A stretch of 64,000 nucleotides of DNA from a virus. The stretch spans positions 1-64,000 of the IMG/VR virus record IMGVR_UViG_3300048582_000136. The stretch is one strand, 5' to 3'. Of this stretch, positions 49,915-58,895 are shown piece by piece; position 1 is the stretch's first letter, and every line of letters begins with the position of its first letter. A program made the position numbers and the translations under genes. The notes beneath the pieces were generated by a model, which saw only the letters and a list, made by a program, of their open reading frames with translations, was not told the origin of the DNA and ran no database searches.

Positions 49915-51047
49915 CAGACAAGCTCCAGATCGCCGGTCAGATCCCAAGTGTCCGTCGCGACCTTGATCAGCGCGCCGGTCGATCCCGTCTTGCGAAGCTT
50001 CAGGGTTTCGGCGGTGTTGATCGTCACGCCGCCCGAGGCAACGAATGTGATCTGCCCAGCGCCCGCCTGCCGGACCTGAATGACCGTTCCGACCGGAAAC
50101 GCCACCGAGGCATTCGTCGGGACCGTCAGATCAACTGCGCTGCCCGATGTCATGCGGATGTATTTGCCCGCGTCGGTCAGGAGGAGGTTATAGGCCCCGG
50201 CCTGCGTGTTCAGTTCGACCAGCCTGGGATCTGCCCAAGTGCCATCAGCGCGCAGGTAGTTCACCGTACCGCCACCAGAGGCCGGCGTAACCCCATTGAG
50301 AGATGTGGTGAAGGTGTTAAGCAGCGTAGTAATCTGTGCCCCGGTCAGGTCAGTGATACCCCCGCCACTCAGGCGTCCCACCACCCGATCTTGCCCAACA
50401 ACGATGTCTTCTGGATCGCCGCTTCCGGCTGACGCCCTACCTTTCAGCGTGCGCCCCGCCATGTCGGCCAGCTTTGTGTTGTCGATCGCATTGGCTGCAA
50501 CCGTCCCTGCACCACCCGAAGCAGCAAAGGTAACATCACCTGAACCAAACGCAGGAAGTCTTCCTGTTGGAAGGGTTCCTACAACCAAGTCACTAGCCGA
50601 GCCACTGAAAGCTACAGCGGCAATATCTGCCACCCATTTGCCAAGCTTTGCAAATGCTCCAAGAATTGTGTCGGAAGCGCTCAATGAAACCCTGGATTCA
50701 GAGGCGGAATAACCACTCAGACTGGTTGCTCGTGTAGCCATCCCAAAGTCTGTTATCTCTGTCGAATCGTGGTTGTGAGCCACGGCAGGAAATACACTGG
50801 GTTTTGAAAGGATATCATCCCAGTCTACACCAGTAGGACCACCACCAGGCCCACTTTCGATCAAAACCAACAGCCCTGCGTAGTTTTCAGCCGAAATCAA
50901 GCCTGCATTTTCAGCAGTTGCCAAAGGCAAGAAAGTTCCATCACCCGTGGATGATGCAAGCCAGCGGGTTTGTGGGTCGTATTTTAGACTCGTAAAGGGA
51001 CCTGGATCCCAGTTGCTCGGCGGATTGATTGACGGAACACGCTTCAT
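49914..51047 (-). CDS. Tail fibre protein with repeats, 377 aa
   Basis: The N-terminus begins MKRVPS, like the neighbouring large fibre (MKRAPS), suggesting a shared virion anchor. The middle has fibre repeats (SGSASDLVVGTLPTGRLPAF, GSGDVTFAASGGAGTV) also found many times in the large fibre. The C-terminal 90 residues form a beta-sandwich-like head (LTDAGKYIRMTSGSAVDLTV, then VIQVRQAGAGQITFVA). It ends by ATGA overlap with the receptor-binding gene. Probably a fibre subunit or adaptor. Confidence 0.7.
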   Translation of the reverse strand: MKRVPSINPPSNWDPGPFTSLKYDPQTRWLASSTGDGTFLPLATAENAGLISAENYAGLLVLIESGPGGGPTGVDWDDILSKPSVFPAVAHNHDSTEITDFGMATRATSLSGYSASESRVSLSASDTILGAFAKLGKWVADIAAVAFSGSASDLVVGTLPTGRLPAFGSGDVTFAASGGAGTVAANAIDNTKLADMAGRTLKGRASAGSGDPEDIVVGQDRVVGRLSGGGITDLTGAQITTLLNTFTTSLNGVTPASGGGTVNYLRADGTWADPRLVELNTQAGAYNLLLTDAGKYIRMTSGSAVDLTVPTNASVAFPVGTVIQVRQAGAGQITFVASGGVTINTAETLKLRKTGSTGALIKVATDTWDLTGDLELV

Positions 51048-51126
51048 TTTATTGTCCTTGTGTGCTCGATTGGGTCGCTTTTGTTGGTGTCCACGTCCTG
51101 CTCCTGTGTCTTGCGGGGGGTCATGG

Positions 51127-54030
51127 TCAAAGCCCAGCCGTCAGCAGGTAGGCCATATGCCAGCGGTTGTCGGTTGCCGTGGCCCCGACCATTGCCTCTA
51201 TTCGCTGAGCGAGCGTTGTTGTGCTGGTCGGGATGTTCGTGGTGAGGGAGCCTTCCGCGACAAAGCGTGTATCGGTGCGGCGCACCATGTAGCGGACAAA
51301 AGCGGAGTTTGCAGGCGCGTAGAAGCAATACTCATAGGCCGCTGTTGCGGACGGCACAGGGAAGTTGGCCCCGAGGTTTACCGGTGTCCCCGCCGTTCCG
51401 GATGCGTAATAGACGCGAAGGGTGGTGTCAGCAGTCTGAGCCCCAATAAGAAGGCATTGTGTCAGAGCGTTGTTTAGTGTGGTTGAAACCGCACTGGTTC
51501 CAAGCATACCGGCGCGAACAGCCCCAGACGTGGCCCCCATCAGCGGGAAACGGACATGGCCCGCGTTGAAGAACCCGTTGACGTTGGTGGTGTCACCTCT
51601 GCGGTAATAGGTGGTAACAGTCCGAATGCTCGTTGTGCCGTTTGCAGCGTTGTTTGTCCCTTGGGTAAACCCCCAATATTCAAACGGAGAGCTGTTGGCT
51701 GGAGCATTTGTCGACAGGGTTGCGGTTGTCGTTGACAGAGGGTAGCCGATCACGGCGATAGAGGTTGTGGTGTTCGGCAGGAAGATGTGACCCGCACGAC
51801 CGGGCTGATACACGTCGAAGCTTTGCGAAACCAGCCGCCACCGAGATAGGGTAGCATCGTATCGAAGCTGAATGCTCTCAGTCGGCAAAAGCCATATAGA
51901 GCCGAAGGCCCGGAAGTTAAACCTGTTCGCCGCCGTGCTGGCCGTGCTTTCATTCTCAAGGCAGATGACGAAGGTACTGTCGTTGAACAGCGTGACGAAT
52001 TGGTCGGTCGCCCCTGCCGCAATGCCGGTAATGAAGCTGTTGGTTGTCGGCTGCGCCTTGATCGTGCCGGTGCCAGCGTCAAAGCCCGAAGGTGCCCAGT
52101 TGGCTTGGTCCGTTCCTGGTGCCGCCGTTACAAGGCCGTTGATGGTCAGGACAGCGGAAGAGGTGCCGGTTGCCCGTGCGCCAAGGCCGACGACATTCAG
52201 CGTCGCAAGGCCTGTGGTGACGTTGACGCCCTCGTCTTGCAGGGTGATCGGCGATCCGCCGCCAGCCGCCGCCCAGGTTCCATCGGCGCGCAGGAAGTTC
52301 GTCGTCCCGCCACCGGATGCAGGCGCAAGCCCGGCCTGCGTCGAGTTGAACGCGGTCAGGGTCGCATCGGTGCCGGTGTCGCTGGTGACGGTGCTGGTGG
52401 CCGCGTCCCATGCGAGGTTGGTGGCACCACCGCCGCCCGAGGCGTTCAACGTCGTGCCCGACATGGTGAGGTTTGTGCCAAGCGTGATGGCCGCAATGTC
52501 GCCGGTCGATCCGCGCCCGAGAAGCTGCGAAGCGCCAATCGCGACTTCACCCACGTTGCCAGTGGTGGCCGCAGCGCGGGCAAGGACGATATTCGCGCCG
52601 ACGTTGGCGATCTTGTTCAGCGCAACAGCGTTGTTTGAGATTTGCGCGCCGACAACCTGCGCCGCGACAATATCACCGGCCACGCGGCCCAAGACCGTGT
52701 TGGTCGGGATGTTCAGATCAGTCGGGTCGGCGGTCGAAGCCGTCGCGTTTACCTTGACGGTATTGGCCGCCATGTTGGCCAGCTTGGTGTTGTCCACCGC
52801 GTCAGCGGCGATGGTCAGGGCAGTGCCGCCCGCCGTCTTGGTCACGTCGCCGGTAAAGGCCGAGGTGCGGATACTGCCCGTGCCACTGAACTCGATGCCG
52901 CCTGTGACCGTGATGGCTTCCGGGTCGCCCGTGGCCGCTGTGTCGCGCCCGATCAGCGTATCGGTGGCGATGTCTGCCATCTTAGCGAAACTGACGGCAT
53001 TGTTCGCGATGGTGCCCGCGCCGCCGCCCGAGGCAAACGACACATCGCCCGAACCGAAGGACGGAAGCCGCGCCGCCGGAAGCGTGCCAGCGCCAAGGTC
53101 GGACGCGCTGCCAGAGGTGGCGACAGCGGCAAGGCCCGACACATCCCCCGCAGCGATGGACAACAGCGTCTTGACCTGTGCTGCCGTCAAGGCAATCGGG
53201 GTTGCAGGTGATCCGGTGTTGTTCCCGATGATGGTGGACGCCGCAAGGTTGGCCATCTTGGACAGCGTGACCGCGCCCGCCGTGATGGTCGTCGCGCCGT
53301 CCCCGACCGACGTGACATCGCCGGTATGATTCGGGTGGGCGTAGTTGTTCGCGCCCGTGGCGATGCTGTCCAGCTTGGTCTTGTCGGCGCCGGACATGAA
53401 GCCCGCGACCGAAGTGGTGGCCGCCGGGTGCAGCGTGCCGCCGGCCCGAGTTCCGTGCGCCGTATCGTCAAACCGCGCGGCAGGCAGAGTGCCCGCCGAC
53501 AGATCGCTGGCGCTTCCCGACGTAGCGACCGCGGCCAGCCCGGAAACGTCTCCGGCGACAATCGCCAACAGTGTCTTGGCCTGTGCCGGGGTCAGCGCCT
53601 CTGGATCGCCCGTACCGGTCGTCACGCGGCCGAGAATGGTGCTGGTAGCCAAGTCGGCCATCTTCGACAACGTGACTACGTTGTTGTCGATCGTCCACGT
53701 CGCGCCCGAACCGCTGACCGTGATGTCGCCCTTGTCGCCGTCAGACACGCCACCGCCGCCTGCCGGTTGCCAGGACGTGTCATAATCCGTCGCACTGTTC
53801 TTCGTCAAAATATGTCCGGTTGTACCACCGGCCGGTACACTCTTGCCCGGAACCAAAATGATACTTTCGTATTCCGCCACCAAAAAACTGATCTCATCGA
53901 GCTTCTCGTGGATATTGAGAATTTTTTCGATGTTGTCCCCGACCACCTTTACGGTGTCGTAAGCAGTGCCCACAAACCGATTTACGTTTGTCGGATCACT
54001 TTCTTTTACTGAAGACGGAGCCCTTTTCAT
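51127..54030 (-). CDS. Large repetitive tail fibre protein, 967 aa
   Basis: The N-terminal 60 residues (MKRAPSSVKESDPTNVNRFV then a helix) are followed by about 500 residues of degenerate repeats built from units like VATSGSASDLGAGTLPAARL, FGSGDVSFASGGGAGTIAN and MADIATDTLIGRDTAATGDP, as in trimeric fibre shafts. The C-terminal 300 residues are beta-rich and lack these repeats, so they are the likely receptor-binding tip. Its start overlaps the gp67-like gene stop (ATGA). Shared shaft units with the 377-aa fibre point to duplication or recombination. Confidence 0.78.
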   Translation of the reverse strand: MKRAPSSVKESDPTNVNRFVGTAYDTVKVVGDNIEKILNIHEKLDEISFLVAEYESIILVPGKSVPAGGTTGHILTKNSATDYDTSWQPAGGGGVSDGDKGDITVSGSGATWTIDNNVVTLSKMADLATSTILGRVTTGTGDPEALTPAQAKTLLAIVAGDVSGLAAVATSGSASDLSAGTLPAARFDDTAHGTRAGGTLHPAATTSVAGFMSGADKTKLDSIATGANNYAHPNHTGDVTSVGDGATTITAGAVTLSKMANLAASTIIGNNTGSPATPIALTAAQVKTLLSIAAGDVSGLAAVATSGSASDLGAGTLPAARLPSFGSGDVSFASGGGAGTIANNAVSFAKMADIATDTLIGRDTAATGDPEAITVTGGIEFSGTGSIRTSAFTGDVTKTAGGTALTIAADAVDNTKLANMAANTVKVNATASTADPTDLNIPTNTVLGRVAGDIVAAQVVGAQISNNAVALNKIANVGANIVLARAAATTGNVGEVAIGASQLLGRGSTGDIAAITLGTNLTMSGTTLNASGGGGATNLAWDAATSTVTSDTGTDATLTAFNSTQAGLAPASGGGTTNFLRADGTWAAAGGGSPITLQDEGVNVTTGLATLNVVGLGARATGTSSAVLTINGLVTAAPGTDQANWAPSGFDAGTGTIKAQPTTNSFITGIAAGATDQFVTLFNDSTFVICLENESTASTAANRFNFRAFGSIWLLPTESIQLRYDATLSRWRLVSQSFDVYQPGRAGHIFLPNTTTSIAVIGYPLSTTTATLSTNAPANSSPFEYWGFTQGTNNAANGTTSIRTVTTYYRRGDTTNVNGFFNAGHVRFPLMGATSGAVRAGMLGTSAVSTTLNNALTQCLLIGAQTADTTLRVYYASGTAGTPVNLGANFPVPSATAAYEYCFYAPANSAFVRYMVRRTDTRFVAEGSLTTNIPTSTTTLAQRIEAMVGATATDNRWHMAYLLTAGL

Positions 54031-54725
54031 TTCCAGCCCCGCATTTCAAGCTTGGTGCTGGTTTCGGGAATGCTCGTCGATACAAGGTCTTTTTCTAGCA
54101 CCTCAGCGCAGACCGCTTCGAACATCGCGTAATGCTCGGCCGCCTTTACAGAATGCTCCTGTCCGTTCATCGGCGACATGATCTTGTGCGCGACGTAGGC
54201 TTCCAGAGCCGGATGAAGAATCTCCGGCAAATCGATTTCAGCAGTCAGGTCTTCATACGTCAGACGAACATGCTTCGCCTGATACATGACGAAATATGTG
54301 TTTCCCTGGGTGGGTTCGGTGATCTGCAACGTTGTTGGGTTTGGGGTGTATATCTTCCCGAGACCACTGGGATCGTTCAGAACCAGCTGACAACCGCCTT
54401 CGTCGAAGACACTCAGAATTCTGATCACGTCTTCTTCAAACGGTTCCGCAAGGGAATCGCTGATATATTTTTGAGGAACGATCGCAGGATCAGTATCCGC
54501 AAAAATCTTCTTCAGTTGGTATAAAGTGATCGTATCGTAAGTCCGAACCTGGACTTCTTTTTCCTGAAGAATGAACTTTCCATGAAGAGCTGTCAGCCCT
54601 TGATTGATTGCTCGGCACACCTTTTCCTGATGCTCAAAGGGAATGAAGCCAGAGCCCTCTCCACCCACTTGAAGGTTGGACAGGACTCCCAGCGAAAGGT
54701 CTTTGTAGAGCTCTTCGAGCGTCAT
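54027..54725 (-). CDS. Tail tube/head-tail adaptor protein (N4 gp67-like)
   Basis: I use the ATG at 54725 (MTLEELYKDLSLGVLSNLQV); a GTG at 54767 inside the TerL end would add 14 residues. 232 residues, mixed alpha/beta, with TPNPTTLQITEPTQGNTYFV and LPEILHPALEAYVAHKIMSP followed by HSVKAAEHYAMFEAV, a pattern common to podophage adaptor/tube proteins. It lies next to TerL as N4 gp67 does, and would join the portal to the tail. Confidence 0.75.
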   Translation of the reverse strand: MTLEELYKDLSLGVLSNLQVGGEGSGFIPFEHQEKVCRAINQGLTALHGKFILQEKEVQVRTYDTITLYQLKKIFADTDPAIVPQKYISDSLAEPFEEDVIRILSVFDEGGCQLVLNDPSGLGKIYTPNPTTLQITEPTQGNTYFVMYQAKHVRLTYEDLTAEIDLPEILHPALEAYVAHKIMSPMNGQEHSVKAAEHYAMFEAVCAEVLEKDLVSTSIPETSTKLEMRGWK

Positions 54726-54741
54726 CGTCGCATCCCGTTTT

Positions 54742-56373
54742 TCAGACGATGTAGGAGCTAATGCCACCTACCCCGCCATCATCTTTGTCATCCACATCCC
54801 AGTGATCGTCTTTACGAGTCACGGGGGTATCCTCGGTTGGCTTCCAGGGCGTCATGTGCATCAGCATCGAGATCGTATCGAGGCAATCGTCCTTGCCTTT
54901 CAGCCCGTTCACCGTTGCCAGGCTGATCTGGCTCATGAACTCGACCATGATCTTGCTGGTCCTCATCTCGGTCGGGAAATACATCTTCCCGGCCTTGAAC
55001 AGTGGAACCACCAGGTTGAAACGGCTGAGCTTATTCGTCGTCGGCCGGATCCCTGGCTTCCCCTTCTCCAACGCGAAACTGAACCAGATGTTGCGGTTCA
55101 TTTGTTCTTGCTGGAGCCACTGGATGAAGGCGCCCTGTTGGCCAGTGATTTCCACACCTACCTGTTGGGGGCGATACTCGGATACCAGTCGGAAGAGAGC
55201 ATCGATCGACTTGTCCATGGTCTGGCGTTCACAGACGCCGTCGACCCAGAACCAGTCCCCATTCGCGTTATACGCCCAGACCGAGATGACCGAAAAGTCA
55301 GCCGTTTCCTTGTCCGAGGTCGCGAAATCGGTTGTGATATAGAAGTTGAACCTACCTCGATTGTTTAGCAGACTCGGTCGGGAATACCAGCGGATTTCTT
55401 CTTCCTGGATCAAACGCTCATCAGCCGAAGAGATCCGCAGCATCAGTTCCTGGTTGAAAGCCGAAAGCTTTCCGGACATGGCCGAGACTTCATATTGTTC
55501 TTTCACAAAGTCATAGGAGAACCGGTCTTCCCAGGCTCCACGAAACTCTTCCCTTGTGCAGGGAAAGCGCTCACAGATCGGCCAGACGTTCACATCCCAG
55601 GCCCCGGATTCCACCGCCTCGTAGAGGATGTCATCCTTGTTGAAAGGGGTGCCGTTGAAGATGATCTTCCGACGGGTCGGATCGAGCGCGTAGTCCACAC
55701 CCTTGTAGACCGTGTCCTTAATCGCCTGCATGGCGGCCTTGGACTTTGCATCGTCATCCGACAAGAGGTCATCAAGCACACAGAGCGGGGGACGTTTCCC
55801 AAAGATCTTCGTCCCGCGGATACCGGTCTTAGCCCCAAACAGCTTAACGCCGAACCGGCCACCTTCCTTGTTCTTGAACTCGAAATAGTTGTCGGTGAAG
55901 CTTGCTTCTTCGATCCATTCCTGCAGCCACTCGGAGTTGTGGTAGCGGTATTCAATGTTCTTCCGCAGACTCTTGCAGCCGTTGTCCATCGAGTCCGAGA
56001 TGTAGATCATGGCATCGACCTTGCCGAAGCCATCAATCTCCCCGAAGACCGCCAGGTAGAGCACCAGGTATTCCGCCATCAAGGTGGTCTTGGCCATCCC
56101 TCGGGCGCAGAGGTTCGCCACCCTGGTTCGCTTGCCCTGGATCTTGTCGAGCATCTTTAGGTGCACGACTGGCGTCTTGTGGCTTTCGCCTTGGGCTCCG
56201 TTCACCAGCTTGATGAAGTTCATGAACTTCAGGGCAAACGTCGACGGCACATAGCTGCCGTCGTTCAGGCTCGAGTAGTCAACCCCGTCCAACCATGCGT
56301 CGACGGTCTGCTTCTCGTAGCCAAGGTAAAATTCTGCCTTGGCTGCCTCGACAGGGTTGACAAAGGGGGTCAC
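54742..56373 (-). CDS. Terminase large subunit (N4 gp68-like)
   Basis: 543 residues. The ATPase has an adenine-binding/Walker A segment CARGMAKTT (residues 89-97) and Walker B PPLCVLDDLLSDDD near 215-228. NGTPFNKDDILYEA (about 262-275) is the coupling region. The nuclease has FYITTDFATSDKETADFSVI with its Asp pair near 345-360, VGVEITGQQGAFIQW, and KDDCLDTISMLMHM near the C-terminus. It packages DNA and cuts the concatemer. The start overlaps the DUF5664 gene end by ATGA. Confidence 0.9.
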   Translation of the reverse strand: MTPFVNPVEAAKAEFYLGYEKQTVDAWLDGVDYSSLNDGSYVPSTFALKFMNFIKLVNGAQGESHKTPVVHLKMLDKIQGKRTRVANLCARGMAKTTLMAEYLVLYLAVFGEIDGFGKVDAMIYISDSMDNGCKSLRKNIEYRYHNSEWLQEWIEEASFTDNYFEFKNKEGGRFGVKLFGAKTGIRGTKIFGKRPPLCVLDDLLSDDDAKSKAAMQAIKDTVYKGVDYALDPTRRKIIFNGTPFNKDDILYEAVESGAWDVNVWPICERFPCTREEFRGAWEDRFSYDFVKEQYEVSAMSGKLSAFNQELMLRISSADERLIQEEEIRWYSRPSLLNNRGRFNFYITTDFATSDKETADFSVISVWAYNANGDWFWVDGVCERQTMDKSIDALFRLVSEYRPQQVGVEITGQQGAFIQWLQQEQMNRNIWFSFALEKGKPGIRPTTNKLSRFNLVVPLFKAGKMYFPTEMRTSKIMVEFMSQISLATVNGLKGKDDCLDTISMLMHMTPWKPTEDTPVTRKDDHWDVDDKDDGGVGGISSYIV

Positions 56374-56735
56374 TTACCTTGTGCCCCCAGGCGATCGTCG
56401 GTGCCCACGCCACGCTCTTCGTAGGCGATCAGGAAGGCGATGCAGCAGCCTGCGTGCCAGAGATGAGACCGGCCGGTTTCCTGATCCAAGGAACCAAAGA
56501 TAAAGCTCTCCGTGGTTGGACCTTTGCCACCCCACCAGCACCACATGTGTCGCATCAGAGCGCCGAACACACGGCCCCAGCTCATGCCTTTTTCCCAATT
56601 CCGATCGGCATACTTGTTGGCGCCAAACGTCAGGATCTCGCCAACGGCGAAGACGAGTTCCGGGGGGATGAGGTCCAGCCGAACCTTGCCTGAATCCAGT
56701 TTGGTGCCCTCGGGAAGGGTGCTACCATCTGCCAT
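56370..56735 (-). CDS. dATP/dGTP diphosphohydrolase-type protein (DUF5664)
   Basis: 121 residues with TKLDSGKVRLDLIPPELVFA, VGEILTFGANKYADRNWEKG, WGRVFGALMRHMWCWWGG, DQETGRSHLWHAGCCIAFLI. This His/Glu/Asp pattern on four helices is the DUF5664 signature, often annotated as dATP/dGTP pyrophosphohydrolase. It is an all-alpha, MazG-like hydrolase, which may reduce purine dNTPs. It is inserted between TerL and the gp69-like gene, away from the other nucleotide genes, so it would be expressed late. Confidence 0.75.
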   Translation of the reverse strand: MADGSTLPEGTKLDSGKVRLDLIPPELVFAVGEILTFGANKYADRNWEKGMSWGRVFGALMRHMWCWWGGKGPTTESFIFGSLDQETGRSHLWHAGCCIAFLIAYEERGVGTDDRLGAQGK

Positions 56736-56736
56736 T

Positions 56737-57876
56737 CTAGTGTCCTCGATAAGTGTTTCTGAGGTTGGAGGTAATCCGCCCGATCTCGCCCCAGCTCTTG
56801 TGGACGGTCATCGCCGTCAGGGTTCCTCGGGAGAACAGCCCTTTGGTCTTGGCCCAGATGTTGGGCCTGTGTAGGGTCTGGAATTGCTCGGCGATGCAAC
56901 CGACCAGCTCCTGCTTCTTTCCGTGATGGAAGTGTGCCGTCATGATGATCCGGTGCATCTTTGCGGCCGCCCATGCGTCAGCGAATTGATCTGCCCAGAC
57001 ATCCTTCAGGCCAGCCCAGTTGAGGGTGTCGCCATGGTGCGGGAAGGCCGCACACTCGCCCCAGGAGATCACCCGATACTCGTCTTCGGTGATGACGAAG
57101 GTCACACGGTCGTTCAGTTCGAAGTGTGCCTGTAGAGCCAGCGCCACAGCCATGTAGGCGGTCGGATCGTGGTTGCCTTTGATGAAGTGCACCTCGACCG
57201 TCTGGTGCGTCTCGAGGAGCCGGTAGACCGCTCTCCGCATCAGGCGAATGGCAACCCGTGTGTTCGTCAGGTGTTGGTGCTTGATGACGTCCAGAGGGTT
57301 CCCGGAGTTGGGTGTCACCCCTTTGTGGTCGTTGGCTTCGAGCAAATCTCCGAGCTCGATCAAGACCGCATGCGAGGCACGAGGCAAACGAGTGACCACA
57401 TCGTCGAAGGCCTGATTGAACTCTTCTTCATTCTTGGGGTCTCCGTAGTGGCCGCCAATATGGAGGTCGGCCAAAGCGATCCAATTCGCCAGATCCGCAT
57501 CCGCATGTTCCCGTCCTGGAACCAAGGAGATCGGGAGCAGCCGAGGGATGTCGTCGAGGCTTTCAATCACTGCATCGGCGAAGCTGATCTTCTCATCCGT
57601 GTCCCCGATCATAAAGTAGAGCGAGCTTCCGGATCCGTATTTGTCCTTGTCCAAGAGCCAACCGGAATGGAGCGATCCGAGGTCTGTCAGCCCTTTTTCT
57701 GTCAGCCGGCGTAGAAGTTCCGGATCAAGGCTTGCTCGTTTCTTGGCTGATGCAATTCGCCGTTGTACTGCTCTCCGATTCATGTTGAGAGCCCTGGCAA
57801 TCTGCCTTTGGCTCATTCCCTGGTCGAGCTGTTCTTGAATCAACCGCTCTTCTTCTTCGAAGGTTCTACCTGACAT
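56737..57876 (-). CDS. HTH-metallophosphoesterase, 379 aa
   Basis: The N-terminal 50 residues are a resolvase-type helix-turn-helix (LDQGMSQRQIARALNMNRRA). The rest is a calcineurin-like phosphoesterase with ALADLHIGGH (DxH), LIELGDLLEAND (GDxxE), FIKGNHDP (GNHD) and MTAHFHHGKK (the later His pair) plus FPHHGD. All metal ligands appear intact. Such HTH-phosphoesterase fusions occur in many phages. It could be a DNA or nucleotide phosphodiesterase guided by the HTH. One base separates it from the DUF5664 gene. Confidence 0.8.
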   Translation of the reverse strand: MSGRTFEEEERLIQEQLDQGMSQRQIARALNMNRRAVQRRIASAKKRASLDPELLRRLTEKGLTDLGSLHSGWLLDKDKYGSGSSLYFMIGDTDEKISFADAVIESLDDIPRLLPISLVPGREHADADLANWIALADLHIGGHYGDPKNEEEFNQAFDDVVTRLPRASHAVLIELGDLLEANDHKGVTPNSGNPLDVIKHQHLTNTRVAIRLMRRAVYRLLETHQTVEVHFIKGNHDPTAYMAVALALQAHFELNDRVTFVITEDEYRVISWGECAAFPHHGDTLNWAGLKDVWADQFADAWAAAKMHRIIMTAHFHHGKKQELVGCIAEQFQTLHRPNIWAKTKGLFSRGTLTAMTVHKSWGEIGRITSNLRNTYRGH

Positions 57877-57894
57877 CTCGCCTCTTCATCATGC

Positions 57895-58578
57895 TCAATT
57901 TGTGTCTGTGAGCACTTCAGCATCGACGATGGATTGATGTGCGATCTCTTTGGTTTTCATGCCGGCCTGGATCAGATCCTTCTGCATTTCGGCCATCTTT
58001 CCCAACTGTTCCCGCAGCTCGTTCAGTCCCGAGTTGTCGGCCATGTTGAGATTCAGCTGCACCGCGGCAGCCTCGGGTTTTTTGAGGTGGTTCAAGAGGG
58101 AGTCCGCGGCTTTTTGTTGCACGTCTTCCCGCTTGGCATGTTTCATCAGCCAGACCTGTTTGTTGATCGCAGCCTGGTAGACGTCCTGATTCAGAACCCA
58201 GATCGGGATCAGGGATTGCTCCAGGATGATGTTCACCAGCTTGTTCTTGGCGAACGCAGCGACGTAAGCGCTAATGTCTTTATCCGTTGCACCCCGAGCG
58301 ACCAGCGTCTGGTAGCGGGCCGGGAAGGTCCTGACGTAGGACTCCTGGTTCGAGTAGCCCATCATCTTGAAGCTGACGTAGGCTACCGCGTTGACGTAGT
58401 CCTCGACCTTGAACTTTCCCTCTTTCAGGACCGCGGTGTAGGACAGAAGGTTGTCCCGAACGGTTCGGGCAATTTCTTCATCCGTGCAGATCCCGTTCAG
58501 GGTATCGACCAGCTCTTGCGACACGGCTGACTTCAGGGAAGCAGGTAGCGCAGTCTGCACTTCAGCTTGAGTCAGCAT
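57895..58578 (-). CDS. N4 gp69-like protein, possible small terminase
   Basis: 227 residues, nearly all helical. The first 150 hold segments like DEEIARTVRDNLLSYTAVLK and FKVEDYVNAVAYVSFKMMGY; the C-terminal part is a coiled coil (LNELREQLGKMAEMQKDLIQ). It is the first gene of the leftward late block, near TerL, where N4 has gp69. A small-terminase role is suggested by position and helical build, but no DNA-binding motif is evident. Confidence 0.6.
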   Translation of the reverse strand: MLTQAEVQTALPASLKSAVSQELVDTLNGICTDEEIARTVRDNLLSYTAVLKEGKFKVEDYVNAVAYVSFKMMGYSNQESYVRTFPARYQTLVARGATDKDISAYVAAFAKNKLVNIILEQSLIPIWVLNQDVYQAAINKQVWLMKHAKREDVQQKAADSLLNHLKKPEAAAVQLNLNMADNSGLNELREQLGKMAEMQKDLIQAGMKTKEIAHQSIVDAEVLTDTN

Positions 58579-58895
58579 GATGGTCTTTAGGTTTCCCGGA
58601 CTTACAACTTAAATCCTCCCTACAGATCAACGTTGATCTTTGCAAGAAATCTATTTGACAACCAGTTCAGGATCACGCTAATCCGAATCTAAGAATCGGA
58701 AATCGATCGAGCAGACATACTTCAATCGACCACCAGGCAGGTTGTCATGGGCCTGGTCTCCAAACGAGTGTCCGCTCGTTTTCCTGGTGGTCGTTTCGAG
58801 CGTGGCTACGCTGAAGCAGACAGCGACTGACCAGGTTTTCGGGGCTTCTCCTGGGAGTGCCACGCTCGACTGAATCCCCTCTGCCCAGGACCCAA
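58579..58895. promoter_or_regulatory. Divergent, highly structured intergenic region
   Basis: No gene is seen. A 16-nt palindrome AGATCAACGTTGATCT lies at 58624-58639. An imperfect hairpin TCCGAATC-TAA-GAATCGGA spans 58682-58700. An 11-bp outer stem CGACCACCAGG (58727-58737) with CCTGGTGGTCG (58783-58793) encloses two inner helices, including AAACGAG/CTCGTTT (58762-58768 with 58775-58781). AGCGT-GGCT-ACGCT follows near 58800. It must hold promoters for the leftward late block and the rightward unit, and may encode a structured RNA. Confidence 0.6.

Noticed and set aside
51127-54030. Diversity-generating retroelement acting on the fibre
   Set aside because: No reverse transcriptase, and no near-identical template/variable repeat pair near the fibre 3' end.
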